NCBI GenBank assembly: GCA_025450405.1 | Contig: JANWHL010000091.1 | Span: 1-7,117, forward strand | From: Ktedonobacterales bacterium | Lineage (GTDB): Bacteria; Chloroflexota; Ktedonobacteria; Ktedonobacterales; JADMIN01 | DNA: 7,117 bases | Direction of reading: 5' to 3' | Shown here: positions 1 to 5,594 of the stretch, one piece after another | How the letters are laid out: every line of letters starts with the position of its first letter | How positions within the stretch are numbered: position 1 is the stretch's first letter | Notes under the pieces: generated by a model | Told to the model about the DNA's origin: nothing | Databases searched by the model: none | What the model saw: only the letters and a program-made list of their open reading frames with translations | Made by a program: the position numbers and the translations under genes

Positions 1-2
1 CC

Positions 3-1274
3 GATCAGATCTTTCGCCGTGGATGGCTGCACGCCGATCCGCATCCCGGCAATCTGTTGGTGCAAGCCGTTCCTGGGGCTGGGCCGCGACTGGTCTTGCT
101 GGACCACGGGCTCACGGTCCCCCTCAAGCCGGAGCTGGTCGCGGCGCTGGCGGAGATGGTGGCGGCGCTCCTCGCGGGCGACTTCGCCCGGCTGAATCGC
201 GCACTGACCCAGGCGGGGGTGCGTCTGGACGACGAACTGGATGTCACGACCCTGCTGGGGGTCGTTGGTGTGCTGTTGGGCGGGCAACAGGACGACGCGA
301 GCACCGCGGGCGCCACGACGGTCGGTCGCCAGCTCGGCCAGAGCGTTGACCATATTCCCACGGATCTGATTCTCGTCGGGCGCGCTCTCGGACTGCTGGA
401 CGGCGTGACCAAGCAGCTCGATCCCGATCTCAATACGCTGCAAGCCATCGCGAGCTCTGTGGGAGCCAGGGAGACTCACGAAGCCAGAGAGACTGACACT
501 GAGGACACAGAGGCGGGGTCCCCCACTGGGGGCTGGGGTCCCCCACTGGGGCCACACAGAGGAGGGAGGCGAGAAGAACTAACCGCCGAGGACGCGGAGA
601 GGACGCGGAGGACGCGGAGAGGACGCGGAGGGAAGACGGATGGCGGCGGGCGGGCGTCGCGTCAGGTCCGGTGCGATGACGCCACCCTAGCGGGCGTGGT
701 CGACGGTGAGGTTGCGGTCGCGGATGAAGCGCTCGACGGTGCGGCCCCCGGGGACGGTGATGAGGCGGGTGCCCTGGGAGCGGCGCAGAACGAAGTTGAA
801 GGCGGTGGCGCTGTCGTCGGGCGCGGACCAGAGGGGTCGGGCGAAGATCGGCTGGACGATCTCCCAGCCGTCGGCGAGGGCGGCGCGCAGCTCGCCGAGG
901 TGGCGCGCGATGTTGCCGATTGCCGGCTCGCGAGGGGTTGGGCTGGCGCTGGCGGCGGGCATGGGCGCCGGCGGTGCGCCCATGCTGTGGCGCGGATCGG
1001 TCCTGGGGGCCGCGGCCACGACTGGCGATGTGGCCGCGCGCATTGGCGCGGCGGGGCCAGGGGAGATGGTAGAGGGCGCGGCGGGGCCAGGTGGGAGCGG
1101 GATAGTGAGCTGGCGGGCGGCGGGCTCTCCGTGGCTGGCCTTGCCCACGCCAGAACGCGTACGCGTGGGCGCCGCGGGTGCCTCGGCGGCTTTGGACGTT
1201 CGGAGGGCCATCGTGGAGGACTTGCGAGTACTCATTGGCTTCCCCCTTCCTGGCCCGCTTGGGGGCTCAGGTAG
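3..1274 (+). CDS. ABC1/UbiB-family atypical kinase, 3' part, with aberrant repeat-derived tail
   Basis: The reading frame enters from the left edge. Residues 7-18 read GWLHADPHPGNL, followed at about 34-39 by LLDHGL. These are the ABC1 catalytic motif HADxHPGN and the metal-binding D of a DHG (DFG-like) motif. ABC1 proteins are atypical kinases or ATPases linked to quinone and lipid metabolism; the substrate cannot be told here. A helical C-lobe follows, and the family-like stretch GVTKQLDPDLNTL ends near position 455. From about 466 the frame encodes low-complexity residues (RETDTEDTEA, TAEDAERTRRT) translated from an intergenic-type repeat. From 687 it lies antisense to the next gene, and it finally stops at a TAG at 1272-1274. 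I infer that the functional part ends near 462 and that the native stop and perhaps a short tail were lost to the repeat. The N-lobe lies outside the window. Confidence 0.8.
   Translation, partial: DQIFRRGWLHADPHPGNLLVQAVPGAGPRLVLLDHGLTVPLKPELVAALAEMVAALLAGDFARLNRALTQAGVRLDDELDVTTLLGVVGVLLGGQQDDASTAGATTVGRQLGQSVDHIPTDLILVGRALGLLDGVTKQLDPDLNTLQAIASSVGARETHEARETDTEDTEAGSPTGGWGPPLGPHRGGRREELTAEDAERTRRTRRGRGGKTDGGGRASRQVRCDDATLAGVVDGEVAVADEALDGAAPGDGDEAGALGAAQNEVEGGGAVVGRGPEGSGEDRLDDLPAVGEGGAQLAEVARDVADCRLARGWAGAGGGHGRRRCAHAVARIGPGGRGHDWRCGRAHWRGGARGDGRGRGGARWERDSELAGGGLSVAGLAHARTRTRGRRGCLGGFGRSEGHRGGLASTHWLPPSWPAWGLR
466..635 (+). repeat. Composite purine-rich intergenic repeat, copy A
   Basis: Three parts lie in order. 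First comes an AGAGACT/GAGGACACAGAGG-like stretch (466-513). A 20-nt tandem duplication of a G/C hairpin follows (515-554). Last is ACAGAGG, then AACCGCC at 581-587, followed by four GGACGCGGAG units starting at 590, 601, 610 and 621 (spacings 11, 9, 11). The order ACAGAGG, GAAGAA, AACCGCC, GAGGACGC units is repeated at 3684-3754 with 23 instead of 25 nt between ACAGAGG and AACCGCC. Repeats of this style, whose translations give spurious AEDAERRR-like peptides, are familiar from intergenic DNA of several phyla. That is recalled, not searched. Here it is read in frame by the kinase gene. Confidence 0.75.
515..554. repeat. 20-nt tandem duplication with nested G/C hairpins
   Basis: Two adjacent 20-nt units begin GGGGTCCCCCACTGGGG at 515 and 535 and differ only in the last few bases. 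Each unit can fold as CCCC-ACT-GGGG or GGGG-T-CCCC. No T-run follows on either strand, so it does not look like an intrinsic terminator. It does lie between two convergent genes, where an alternative terminator would be expected. Confidence 0.7.
687..1235 (-). CDS. Hypothetical protein downstream of ftsI, Pro/Ala-rich linker plus conserved-looking C-terminal domain
   Basis: The protein has 182 residues and I do not recognise it. The ATG at 1235 has a purine-rich AAGGGGGA Shine-Dalgarno a few bases upstream and lies 31 nt after the ftsI stop, so it is probably the last gene of the operon. Residues 1-105 are Ala/Pro/Ser/Thr-rich and probably disordered, with PGPAAP repeated ten residues apart (near 49-54 and 59-64). 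Residues 106-182 look like a small folded domain: an amphipathic helix (IARHLGELRAALADGWE), a WEIVQPIF..PLW strand region, FNFVLRR, then TVERFIRDRNL. The GWE pattern is loosely like DUF4177-type small proteins, but that is a weak resemblance. There is no signal peptide or membrane segment. The whole gene lies antisense to the overlong kinase frame. The SD, the operon position and the domain-like C-terminus favour this strand. Confidence 0.65.
   Translation of the reverse strand: MSTRKSSTMALRTSKAAEAPAAPTRTRSGVGKASHGEPAARQLTIPLPPGPAAPSTISPGPAAPMRAATSPVVAAAPRTDPRHSMGAPPAPMPAASASPTPREPAIGNIARHLGELRAALADGWEIVQPIFARPLWSAPDDSATAFNFVLRRSQGTRLITVPGGRTVERFIRDRNLTVDHAR
959..985. repeat. Perfect 10-bp inverted repeat inside the hypothetical gene
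   Basis: GCATGGGCGC (959-968) and GCGCCCATGC (976-985) are exact reverse complements around a 7-nt loop. They lie in codons for the Pro/Ala linker (SMGAPPAPMPAA). The mRNA could form a strong hairpin here. It may simply reflect GC-rich, low-constraint linker DNA. Confidence 0.6.
1045..1091. repeat. Direct repeat with 30-nt period in the linker-coding DNA
   Basis: GGCGCGGCGGGGCCAGG occurs at 1045-1061 and 1075-1091. The 30-nt period preserves the frame and encodes PGPAAP twice in the minus-strand protein. This suggests that the linker grew by in-frame duplication. Confidence 0.7.
1143..1170. repeat. Inverted repeat with central ACGCGT doublet
   Basis: GCCCACGC (1143-1150) and GCGTGGGC (1163-1170) are reverse complements. 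Between and overlapping them lies the 12-nt palindrome ACGCGTACGCGT (1155-1166). It falls in the linker-coding part of the hypothetical gene. It resembles the short GC hairpins of the spacers and may be a decayed copy, but that is only a suggestion. Confidence 0.5.
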
Positions 1275-3105
1275 TGCCCGCCGGAATGTCGGGCGGGATG
1301 CGGTAGTAGACGAAGAGCTGCTGGGCGAGCGCGCGCCAGAGGGGTCCAGCGGCCGCACCGCCAAAGATCGACGTGCGCGGGTGGTCCAGCTTGACGACGA
1401 TGACGAAACGCGGGTTGGTGGCCGGGGCGTAGCCGGCGACGGTGGCATAGGTGACGCTGGGATCGTGGGGATCGGGCGTCGAGGTGCCGGTCTTGGCGGC
1501 GATGCTGTAGCCCTGGATGAGATCCATCTGGGCCTCGCTCGTCAGGGCTGAGTCCACCAGCATGCGGGTGACGGTCCAGGCGGTGGCCGCGCTAACGACC
1601 TGGCGCTCGACGTGGGGTTGGATGCGGGTCGCCGCGCCGCGGCCGCCGTCCGGGGTGACGCCCTGGACGATGTAGGGCCGCATGAGCACGCCGCCGTTGG
1701 CGAGCGCACCGTAGGCCGCGGCGAGCTGGAGGGGCGTGACGCCGATGCTCTCGCCGAAGGATTGTTCGGCCGCGGCGAGCTCAGCCTCGCCGGGATCGGC
1801 GGGGCGCGGGAAGAGGCCTGTGGTCTCGGCGGGGAGGTCAACGCCTGTGCGGGCGCCATACCCAAAGGCCGCCATATAGGCCTGGAAGCGCTCCACGCCC
1901 AGCCGCTGGGCGACGAAGACGGCGCCGACGTTGGCGGAGTGCTGGAGCACCTGGGTCATGGTCTCGGTGCCGTAGGCGTAAGCGCCCCAGTTGTGGAGCG
2001 GGACGCCGTCCACGGTGACAACGCCGCGGTCGTCGAAAGTGGTGTCGGGGGTGATGGCCCCCGTGTCGATGCCCGCCGCCATGGTCATGGCCTTCATGAC
2101 CGAGCCGGGATCGAAGACGGCGCCAACGGCGGGATCGCCGAACCGCGAGAGAGAGGCCGTGGCGTAGCTATTTGGGTCGAAGGCGGGCTGGTTCGCCAGC
2201 GCCAGGATCGCGCCGGTGCGGGGGTCGAGGATGACGACGGAGCCGCCGTCCGCGCCGGTGCGGGCGATGGCGTCGGCGAGGCCGCGCTCGGCCATGTCCT
2301 GGACCGTGGCATCGAGGGTGAGGGTGACATCGGCGCCCGGGACCGGCGGGGTCCAGCGCTGTGGGCCGGTCGCGAGCGGGTCGCCCTGGGCATCCACGGC
2401 GGTGGTGAGAACGCCGGGCTGGCCGCCGAGCAGGGTGTCATAGGCCGACTCGACGCCGTACTGGCCGCTGCCGTCGCTCTGCCGGACGAAGCCGAGCACC
2501 TGGCTCCCCAGCGATCCACTGGGATAGACACGGTGGACGACGGGATAGAGCGCGACCCCGACGAACGGATTGTGCTCCTTGGCGGCGGCATCGGCGGCGG
2601 TCGCGAAGTCCCGGCTGTGCGCTGGGTCGAGCAGCAAGGGCTGGCCGGCGGCGTCGCGGAGCTGGGCGTAGGCGCCGGGGATGTCGATCTGGGCGCGGAC
2701 CTGGTCGGCGGTGAGGCCCACCAGCGGGGCGAGGGCCGCGGACATACGATCTCGCGCGCCGGCCAGACGGATCACGTCGGGGTCGGCAATCACGCTGTCC
2801 TCGGTGACGCTGAGGGCGAGGATCACGCCGTTGGCGTCGCGGATGGTTCCGCGGCCGGCGGGGACGAGGATCTGGGTCAGCGCCTCGGCGGCGGCACGGC
2901 CGGAGAGCGCTTGCCGCAAGCCGATCTGCCAGTACATCAGGCGCGCGGTGACGGCCAGGAGGGCCAGACACGCCAGCGCGAAGAGGATGGCCTGGCGGCG
3001 CCGGGTTCGCGCGCGCAGGGCGGCGGGCGGCAGCGGCCCGTGTGTGGGGCGCGGGGCGATGGGTGGAGGTGCGGTGCGGGTGGACGGATGGGAGGGAGCG
3101 GTCAT
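1267..3105 (-). CDS. ftsI: FtsI / PBP3-type septal peptidoglycan transpeptidase (class B PBP)
   Basis: The protein has 612 residues, a typical class B PBP length. FtsI cross-links septal peptidoglycan as a D,D-transpeptidase, anchored in the membrane and acting outside it. A short Pro-rich cytoplasmic tail and a basic RARTRRR stretch precede one membrane helix (about 39-57). The pedestal domain shows RGTIRDANG (85-93) and HRVYPSGSLGSQVLGFV (191-207). The transpeptidase domain carries all three active-site motifs: SVMK (nucleophile S335, K338), SAN (390-392) and KTGT (538-541). No PASTA domain follows. The ATG at 3105 overlaps the upstream TGA as ATGA, which fixes the start and implies translational coupling with the ftsL-like gene. 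The residue after the active-site lysine is Ala, where Pro is common. Longer upstream starts would run through ftsL in another frame and give only Arg/Pro-rich sequence. Class B PBP is certain; septal FtsI rests on the operon context. Confidence 0.95.
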   Translation of the reverse strand: MTAPSHPSTRTAPPPIAPRPTHGPLPPAALRARTRRRQAILFALACLALLAVTARLMYWQIGLRQALSGRAAAEALTQILVPAGRGTIRDANGVILALSVTEDSVIADPDVIRLAGARDRMSAALAPLVGLTADQVRAQIDIPGAYAQLRDAAGQPLLLDPAHSRDFATAADAAAKEHNPFVGVALYPVVHRVYPSGSLGSQVLGFVRQSDGSGQYGVESAYDTLLGGQPGVLTTAVDAQGDPLATGPQRWTPPVPGADVTLTLDATVQDMAERGLADAIARTGADGGSVVILDPRTGAILALANQPAFDPNSYATASLSRFGDPAVGAVFDPGSVMKAMTMAAGIDTGAITPDTTFDDRGVVTVDGVPLHNWGAYAYGTETMTQVLQHSANVGAVFVAQRLGVERFQAYMAAFGYGARTGVDLPAETTGLFPRPADPGEAELAAAEQSFGESIGVTPLQLAAAYGALANGGVLMRPYIVQGVTPDGGRGAATRIQPHVERQVVSAATAWTVTRMLVDSALTSEAQMDLIQGYSIAAKTGTSTPDPHDPSVTYATVAGYAPATNPRFVIVVKLDHPRTSIFGGAAAGPLWRALAQQLFVYYRIPPDIPAGTT

Positions 3106-3593
3106 GGCTCGCCTCCGGCGCCGGTGGCGCGTACGACACCGCCGAGGCCCGGAACGGTCACGACCACGGCCGCACCGGCGGGTGCCGGGACGAGGCCCAT
3201 GGCTCGCGCCCGATGGTCGATATACGTCGGGCTCCGAACGACGCCAAGCTGTTCGTGGACCTGCTGGTCCTGGCGCTGGAGGGTCGCCTGTTCGGCTTGC
3301 AGGGCCTGGAGGCGCTGGTTGGCGGACGTGACGGCGCTCACCTGGCCGAGATAGACGAGGGCGAGCAGGGCAATAAGGGCGAGGCTGCCGAGGATTGGCG
3401 TGAGTGGGCCGCGCCGCGCGAAGGCGGGGCCAAATTGGCGCCGGAGGTGTGTGATTGCGGCCTCGAGGCGGGCGGCGGGGTGGACGTCGCCGCGAACCCG
3501 GTGGCGCGGATCTGGGCGCGGGTGCGACCGGTCGGGAGCGAAGCACCGCGCCAGGCTGGCGATATGTGGGAAAAGGCGCTCAGCGACGGGCAT
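3102..3593 (-). CDS. ftsL: FtsL/DivIC-like bitopic cell division protein
   Basis: The protein has 163 residues. FtsL-type proteins are small single-pass membrane proteins that join the divisome with FtsB/DivIC and help activate septal synthesis. Here a basic cytoplasmic N-terminus of about 63 residues leads into one membrane helix (about 64-84). A Gln/Leu-rich coiled coil follows (about 85-115), then SPTYIDHRARAMGLV (121-135), which matches the end of the septum-formation initiator coiled-coil domain. The N-terminal region is longer than usual. The ATG at 3593 has AGGAG at 3600-3604 (minus), six bases upstream, which selects it although the frame stays open much further. The stop overlaps the ftsI start. 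Sequence alone does not separate FtsL from DivIC/FtsB; the position before ftsI favours FtsL. A 572-nt repeat-rich spacer separates it from rsmH, which is unusual for this operon. Confidence 0.85.
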   Translation of the reverse strand: MPVAERLFPHIASLARCFAPDRSHPRPDPRHRVRGDVHPAARLEAAITHLRRQFGPAFARRGPLTPILGSLALIALLALVYLGQVSAVTSANQRLQALQAEQATLQRQDQQVHEQLGVVRSPTYIDHRARAMGLVPAPAGAAVVVTVPGLGGVVRATGAGGEP

Positions 3594-3683
3594 GTTGGTC
3601 TCCTGGTGGCGACCTGTGCGGGTGGTCGTCGGCGGGGGACAAAGCAATGCCGATGCCGGATCGCAGAGATTCACAATGAGGAA

Positions 3684-3790
3684 ACAGAGGGGAAGCGGAA
3701 GAATTGAACCGCCAAAAGCGCGGAGGACGCCGAGGGACGCCGAAGGACGCCGAGGATGAAACGACGACAGAGGACACAGAGGAGAAGAGA
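3684..3790 (+). repeat. Composite purine-rich intergenic repeat, copy B
   Basis: ACAGAGG (3684-3690), a GGAAGAATTG stretch and AACCGCC (3707-3713) are followed by GGACGCC-type units around 3724-3754 (GAGGACGCC, GAGGGACGCC, GAAGGACGCC). Then comes an ACAGAGGACACAGAGGAG tract (3767-3784). The modules and their strand are the same as in copy A (466-635). The CACAGAGGACACAG-type tract lies after the array here and before it in copy A. The copies have diverged in the unit (GACGCC here, GACGCGG there). Confidence 0.75.
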
Positions 3791-3946
3791 GACAGAGGAG
3801 GCGCTCGCGAGCGATCGACTCGGTGGCAACGGTAGTGGTGAGGCGAGGAGGCGCCCTCAAGGACGCGGCTACTCGCGAGAGCTGGCGCCCCACGGCTCTA
3901 ATCGCGCGGCGGCACGGACGCGGAGCGCGGGAATCCTCACGGCCGG

Positions 3947-3969
3947 CCCCTCCCCACGTTGGGGAGGGG
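3947..3969. repeat. Perfect 10-bp C/G hairpin
   Basis: CCCCTCCCCA (3947-3956) pairs exactly with TGGGGAGGGG (3960-3969) around a 3-nt loop. This is the style of short dispersed palindromes found in spacers of many GC-rich genomes. No T-run follows on either strand, so an intrinsic terminator is not supported. Confidence 0.65.
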
Positions 3970-4040
3970 GTGGGTGGTGGTGGCGATATGTGGTTGTTCA
4001 GGTGCGTTGGCGCGACCGCGGTGGGTCGTGCCGGAGGAGC

Positions 4041-4097
4041 CTCACCCCCAGCCCCTCCGGGCGTACAACCGTACGCCCCGACGATGGGGAGAGGGGG
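4041..4097. repeat. CTCACCCCCAGCCCC element enclosing an 8-bp hairpin
   Basis: The inner stem is perfect: GGGCGTAC (4059-4066) and GTACGCCC (4071-4078) around the loop AACC. It is bracketed by CCCCTCC on the left and GGGGAGAGGGG on the right, which form an imperfect outer stem. It lies about 70 nt past the rsmH stop in the transcribed direction but has no U-run. Its core CGTACAACCGTA (4062-4073) recurs exactly at 5722-5733. Confidence 0.7.
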
Positions 4098-4165
4098 GCG
4101 AGAGGCGGACTGGCGGGAACGATCATCTACAAGGTACGTTAAGAAGGACTCGGGCGCGCGGGGCG

Positions 4166-5113
4166 CTAGAGGCGCTCGGCGGCGCGCAGCTTGGCGCTGC
4201 GCGCGCGGGGATTGCTGGCCACTTCGTCGGGGCCGGCGGTGATGGGATGACGGGTGAGGTCGCGCAGGCGCGGGCTCCGACCGCAAACGCAGGCGGGAAG
4301 CTCGGGCGGGCAGACGCAGCCGCGAACCTCACCGCGGATGAAGGTCTTGACGATGCGGTCCTCCAGAGAGTGGAAGCTGATGACGACGAGGCGGCCGCCG
4401 GGGGCCAGAATGTCCACCGCGCGCGGGAGGGCGGTCTCCAGGCTGGCGAGCTCGTCGTTGACGGCGATGCGCAGGGCCTGGAAGGTGCGTGTAGCGGGGT
4501 GGATGCCGCCGGGGTGGCCGGGGACGCCCTCCGCGACGATCCGGGCAAGCGCGCTGGTGCTAGTGATGGGCGCGCGCTGGCGCGCCGCTACGATGCGCCG
4601 CGCGATGGCACGCGAGCGCCGCTCCTCGCCGTAGCGCCAGATCACGTCGGCCAGGTCCGGCTCGTCCATGGTGTTGACCAGGTCGGCGGCGGACTGGCCG
4701 TGGGCAGGGTCGAAGCGCATGTCGAGGGGGCCGTCGCTGGCGAAGGCGAAGCCGCGGTCGGCGTCCGCGAGCTGATCGGAGGAGAGGCCGAGGTCCAGGA
4801 GCACACCGTCCACCGGAAGCAGGTCCGCCGCGGCCGCGAGCGCGGCGAGATCGGTGAAGTTGTTCTGGCGGGGAATGAGACGGCCCGCCGCGACGGCGGG
4901 ACGCAGCCGATCGGCCACGCGTGCCAGCGCCGCGGCGTCGGCGTCAATGCCGAGCACGCGCGCATCGGGGGCGCCGCGCTCGAGGATCAGCGCGGTGTGG
5001 CCGCCGCCGCCGAGGGTGCCGTCGATGTAGTGCCCGCCCGGCCGGACGGCGAGGGCGGAGACAACGGCATCGGGTAGGACGGGGATGTGGCGGGTCTGGA
5101 TCTGGGCCGGCGT
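4166..5113 (-). CDS. rsmH: 16S rRNA (cytosine(1402)-N(4))-methyltransferase RsmH (MraW), apparent ACG start
   Basis: RsmH uses S-adenosylmethionine to methylate N4 of C1402 in the ribosomal P site. The body is 315 residues counted from the ACG, the usual family length. Motifs (numbered from the ACG): HIPVL (9-13), the SAM loop GTLGGGGHT (32-40), LLDLGLSSDQL (105-115), GPLDMRFD (128-135), TRTFQALRIAVNDEL (208-222), ISFHSLEDRIVK (245-256), a CVC...CVC cysteine cluster (266-277) and the C-terminal NPRARSAKLRAAERL. No ATG, GTG or TTG exists in frame between mraZ and the SAM motif. The next in-frame GTGs (4957 and 4918) would delete GTLGGGGHT. An in-frame ATG at 5431 lies deep inside mraZ and would add Arg/Pro-rich nonsense. 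ACG at 5113 lies 7 nt after AAGGAG and gives the family-typical distance to HIPVL, so I chose it. A sequencing error in an original ATG is the main alternative. Confidence 0.93.
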   Translation of the reverse strand, partial: TPAQIQTRHIPVLPDAVVSALAVRPGGHYIDGTLGGGGHTALILERGAPDARVLGIDADAAALARVADRLRPAVAAGRLIPRQNNFTDLAALAAAADLLPVDGVLLDLGLSSDQLADADRGFAFASDGPLDMRFDPAHGQSAADLVNTMDEPDLADVIWRYGEERRSRAIARRIVAARQRAPITSTSALARIVAEGVPGHPGGIHPATRTFQALRIAVNDELASLETALPRAVDILAPGGRLVVISFHSLEDRIVKTFIRGEVRGCVCPPELPACVCGRSPRLRDLTRHPITAGPDEVASNPRARSAKLRAAERL

Positions 5114-5120
5114 GGTGGTT

Positions 5121-5126
5121 CTCCTT
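5121..5126 (-). promoter_or_regulatory. Ribosome binding site of rsmH overlapping the mraZ stop
   Basis: AAGGAG on the minus strand overlaps the mraZ TAA (TAAGGAG). It lies 7 nt before the in-frame ACG at 5113. It decides the rsmH start, because no standard initiation codon is within reach. Confidence 0.75.
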
Positions 5127-5544
5127 AGAACGGCAACGGCAGGTCGGCGAGGTCTTCGTCGCGGATGGCGGCGATGTACTCGTCCCAGCGAGCGGGGCTC
5201 CAGATCTCGATGCGGTCGCGGACGCCGAGGACAACGGTCTCGCCTTCGAGGCCGGCGTACTGGCGGAAGCGGGCCGGGACGACAATGCGGCCCTGGGCGT
5301 CGAGCTCGACTTCGAACCCCATGCCGAAGAAGCGGCGCTCGATGAGCCGGCGCTGGCGGGGGTCGAGGGCGGCCTCGGCGAGCTCGCGGCCTTTGCGCTC
5401 CCACGTGTCGAGGGGGAAGACGTAGAGACACGATTCGACGCCGCGGGTGAGGACGGCGCCGCCTTCGATGCGCGCGCGGAAGCGAGCGGGGACGGCGAGG
5501 CGTCCCTTGTTGTCCACGGTATGGAGGTACTCGCCAACGAACAT
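5125..5544 (-). CDS. mraZ: Transcriptional regulator MraZ
   Basis: The protein has 139 residues from the ATG at 5544, the usual MraZ length. MraZ is a ring-forming DNA-binding protein with two AbrB/SpoVT-like swapped-hairpin halves, and it controls its own dcw operon. Both signature halves are present: the start MFVGEYLHTVDNKGRLAVPARFR-type motif with DNKGR at 11-15 and PARFR, and the second half with DAQGR at 82-86 followed by VVPARFR. A GTG at 5568 would add eight residues, but that codon is itself part of an operator box and the added residues are not family-like, so ATG 5544 is preferred. The SD is not separate: the promoter-distal GTGGGG box plus GA seems to serve. It is the first gene of the operon and is followed 11 nt later by rsmH. 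Confidence 0.95.
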   Translation of the reverse strand: MFVGEYLHTVDNKGRLAVPARFRARIEGGAVLTRGVESCLYVFPLDTWERKGRELAEAALDPRQRRLIERRFFGMGFEVELDAQGRIVVPARFRQYAGLEGETVVLGVRDRIEIWSPARWDEYIAAIRDEDLADLPLPF

Positions 5545-5552
5545 CTCAGGTT

Positions 5553-5588
5553 CCCCACTCTGCCCCACTTCACCCCACCCCGCCCCAC
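5553..5588 (-). promoter_or_regulatory. MraZ operator: four GTGGGG boxes at exact 10-bp period
   Basis: CCCCAC on the plus strand (GTGGGG on the transcribed side) occurs at 5553-5558, 5563-5568, 5573-5578 and 5583-5588, each exactly 10 bp apart. MraZ is known to bind direct TGGG-type repeats spaced one helical turn upstream of mraZ, as shown in Escherichia coli and mycoplasmas. The array runs from near the predicted transcription start to within 8 bp of the ATG, so bound MraZ would block initiation and could also cover the translation start region. Confidence 0.88.
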
Positions 5589-5594
5589 ATCACG

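Larger units (their letters stand above)
3594..4165. other. Repeat-filled spacer between rsmH and ftsL
   Basis: This 572-nt stretch has no convincing gene. It contains composite repeat copy B (3684-3790), a perfect 12-bp palindrome CGCTCGCGAGCG (3802-3813), a CCCCTCCCCA hairpin (3947-3969), and a CTCACCCCCAGCCCC-type element with a perfect 8-bp hairpin (4041-4097). Open frames crossing it translate into Arg/Pro/Ser-rich low-complexity sequence. I found no clear promoter for ftsL on the minus strand. Confidence 0.8.

Noticed and set aside
588..630. CRISPR array
   Set aside because: The units are about 10 nt with no unique spacers, so this is a simple tandem array.
1612..3354. Long plus-strand open frame opposite ftsI
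   Set aside because: It is the antisense shadow of a clear class B PBP with all catalytic motifs. The translation is Gly/Ala/Arg-rich and has no domain or SD.
3660..3680. Minus-strand promoter for ftsL (TTGTGA region)
   Set aside because: No -10-like hexamer occurs at a suitable distance.
3594..4286. Upstream extension of the ftsL frame to an ATG at 4286
   Set aside because: The added 230 or so residues translate repeats and the antiphase end of rsmH. The ATG at 3593 has a proper AGGAG.
3959..5077. Long plus-strand open frame opposite rsmH
   Set aside because: It is a shadow of rsmH and of the repeat spacer. Its composition is typical of GC-rich antisense frames.
5114..5431. Upstream ATG start for rsmH at 5431
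   Set aside because: It would overlap most of mraZ in another frame and add over 100 Arg/Pro-rich residues not seen in RsmH.
5545..5568. GTG start for mraZ at 5568
   Set aside because: The codon is part of an operator box, and the eight extra residues precede the universally placed MFVGEY-type start.
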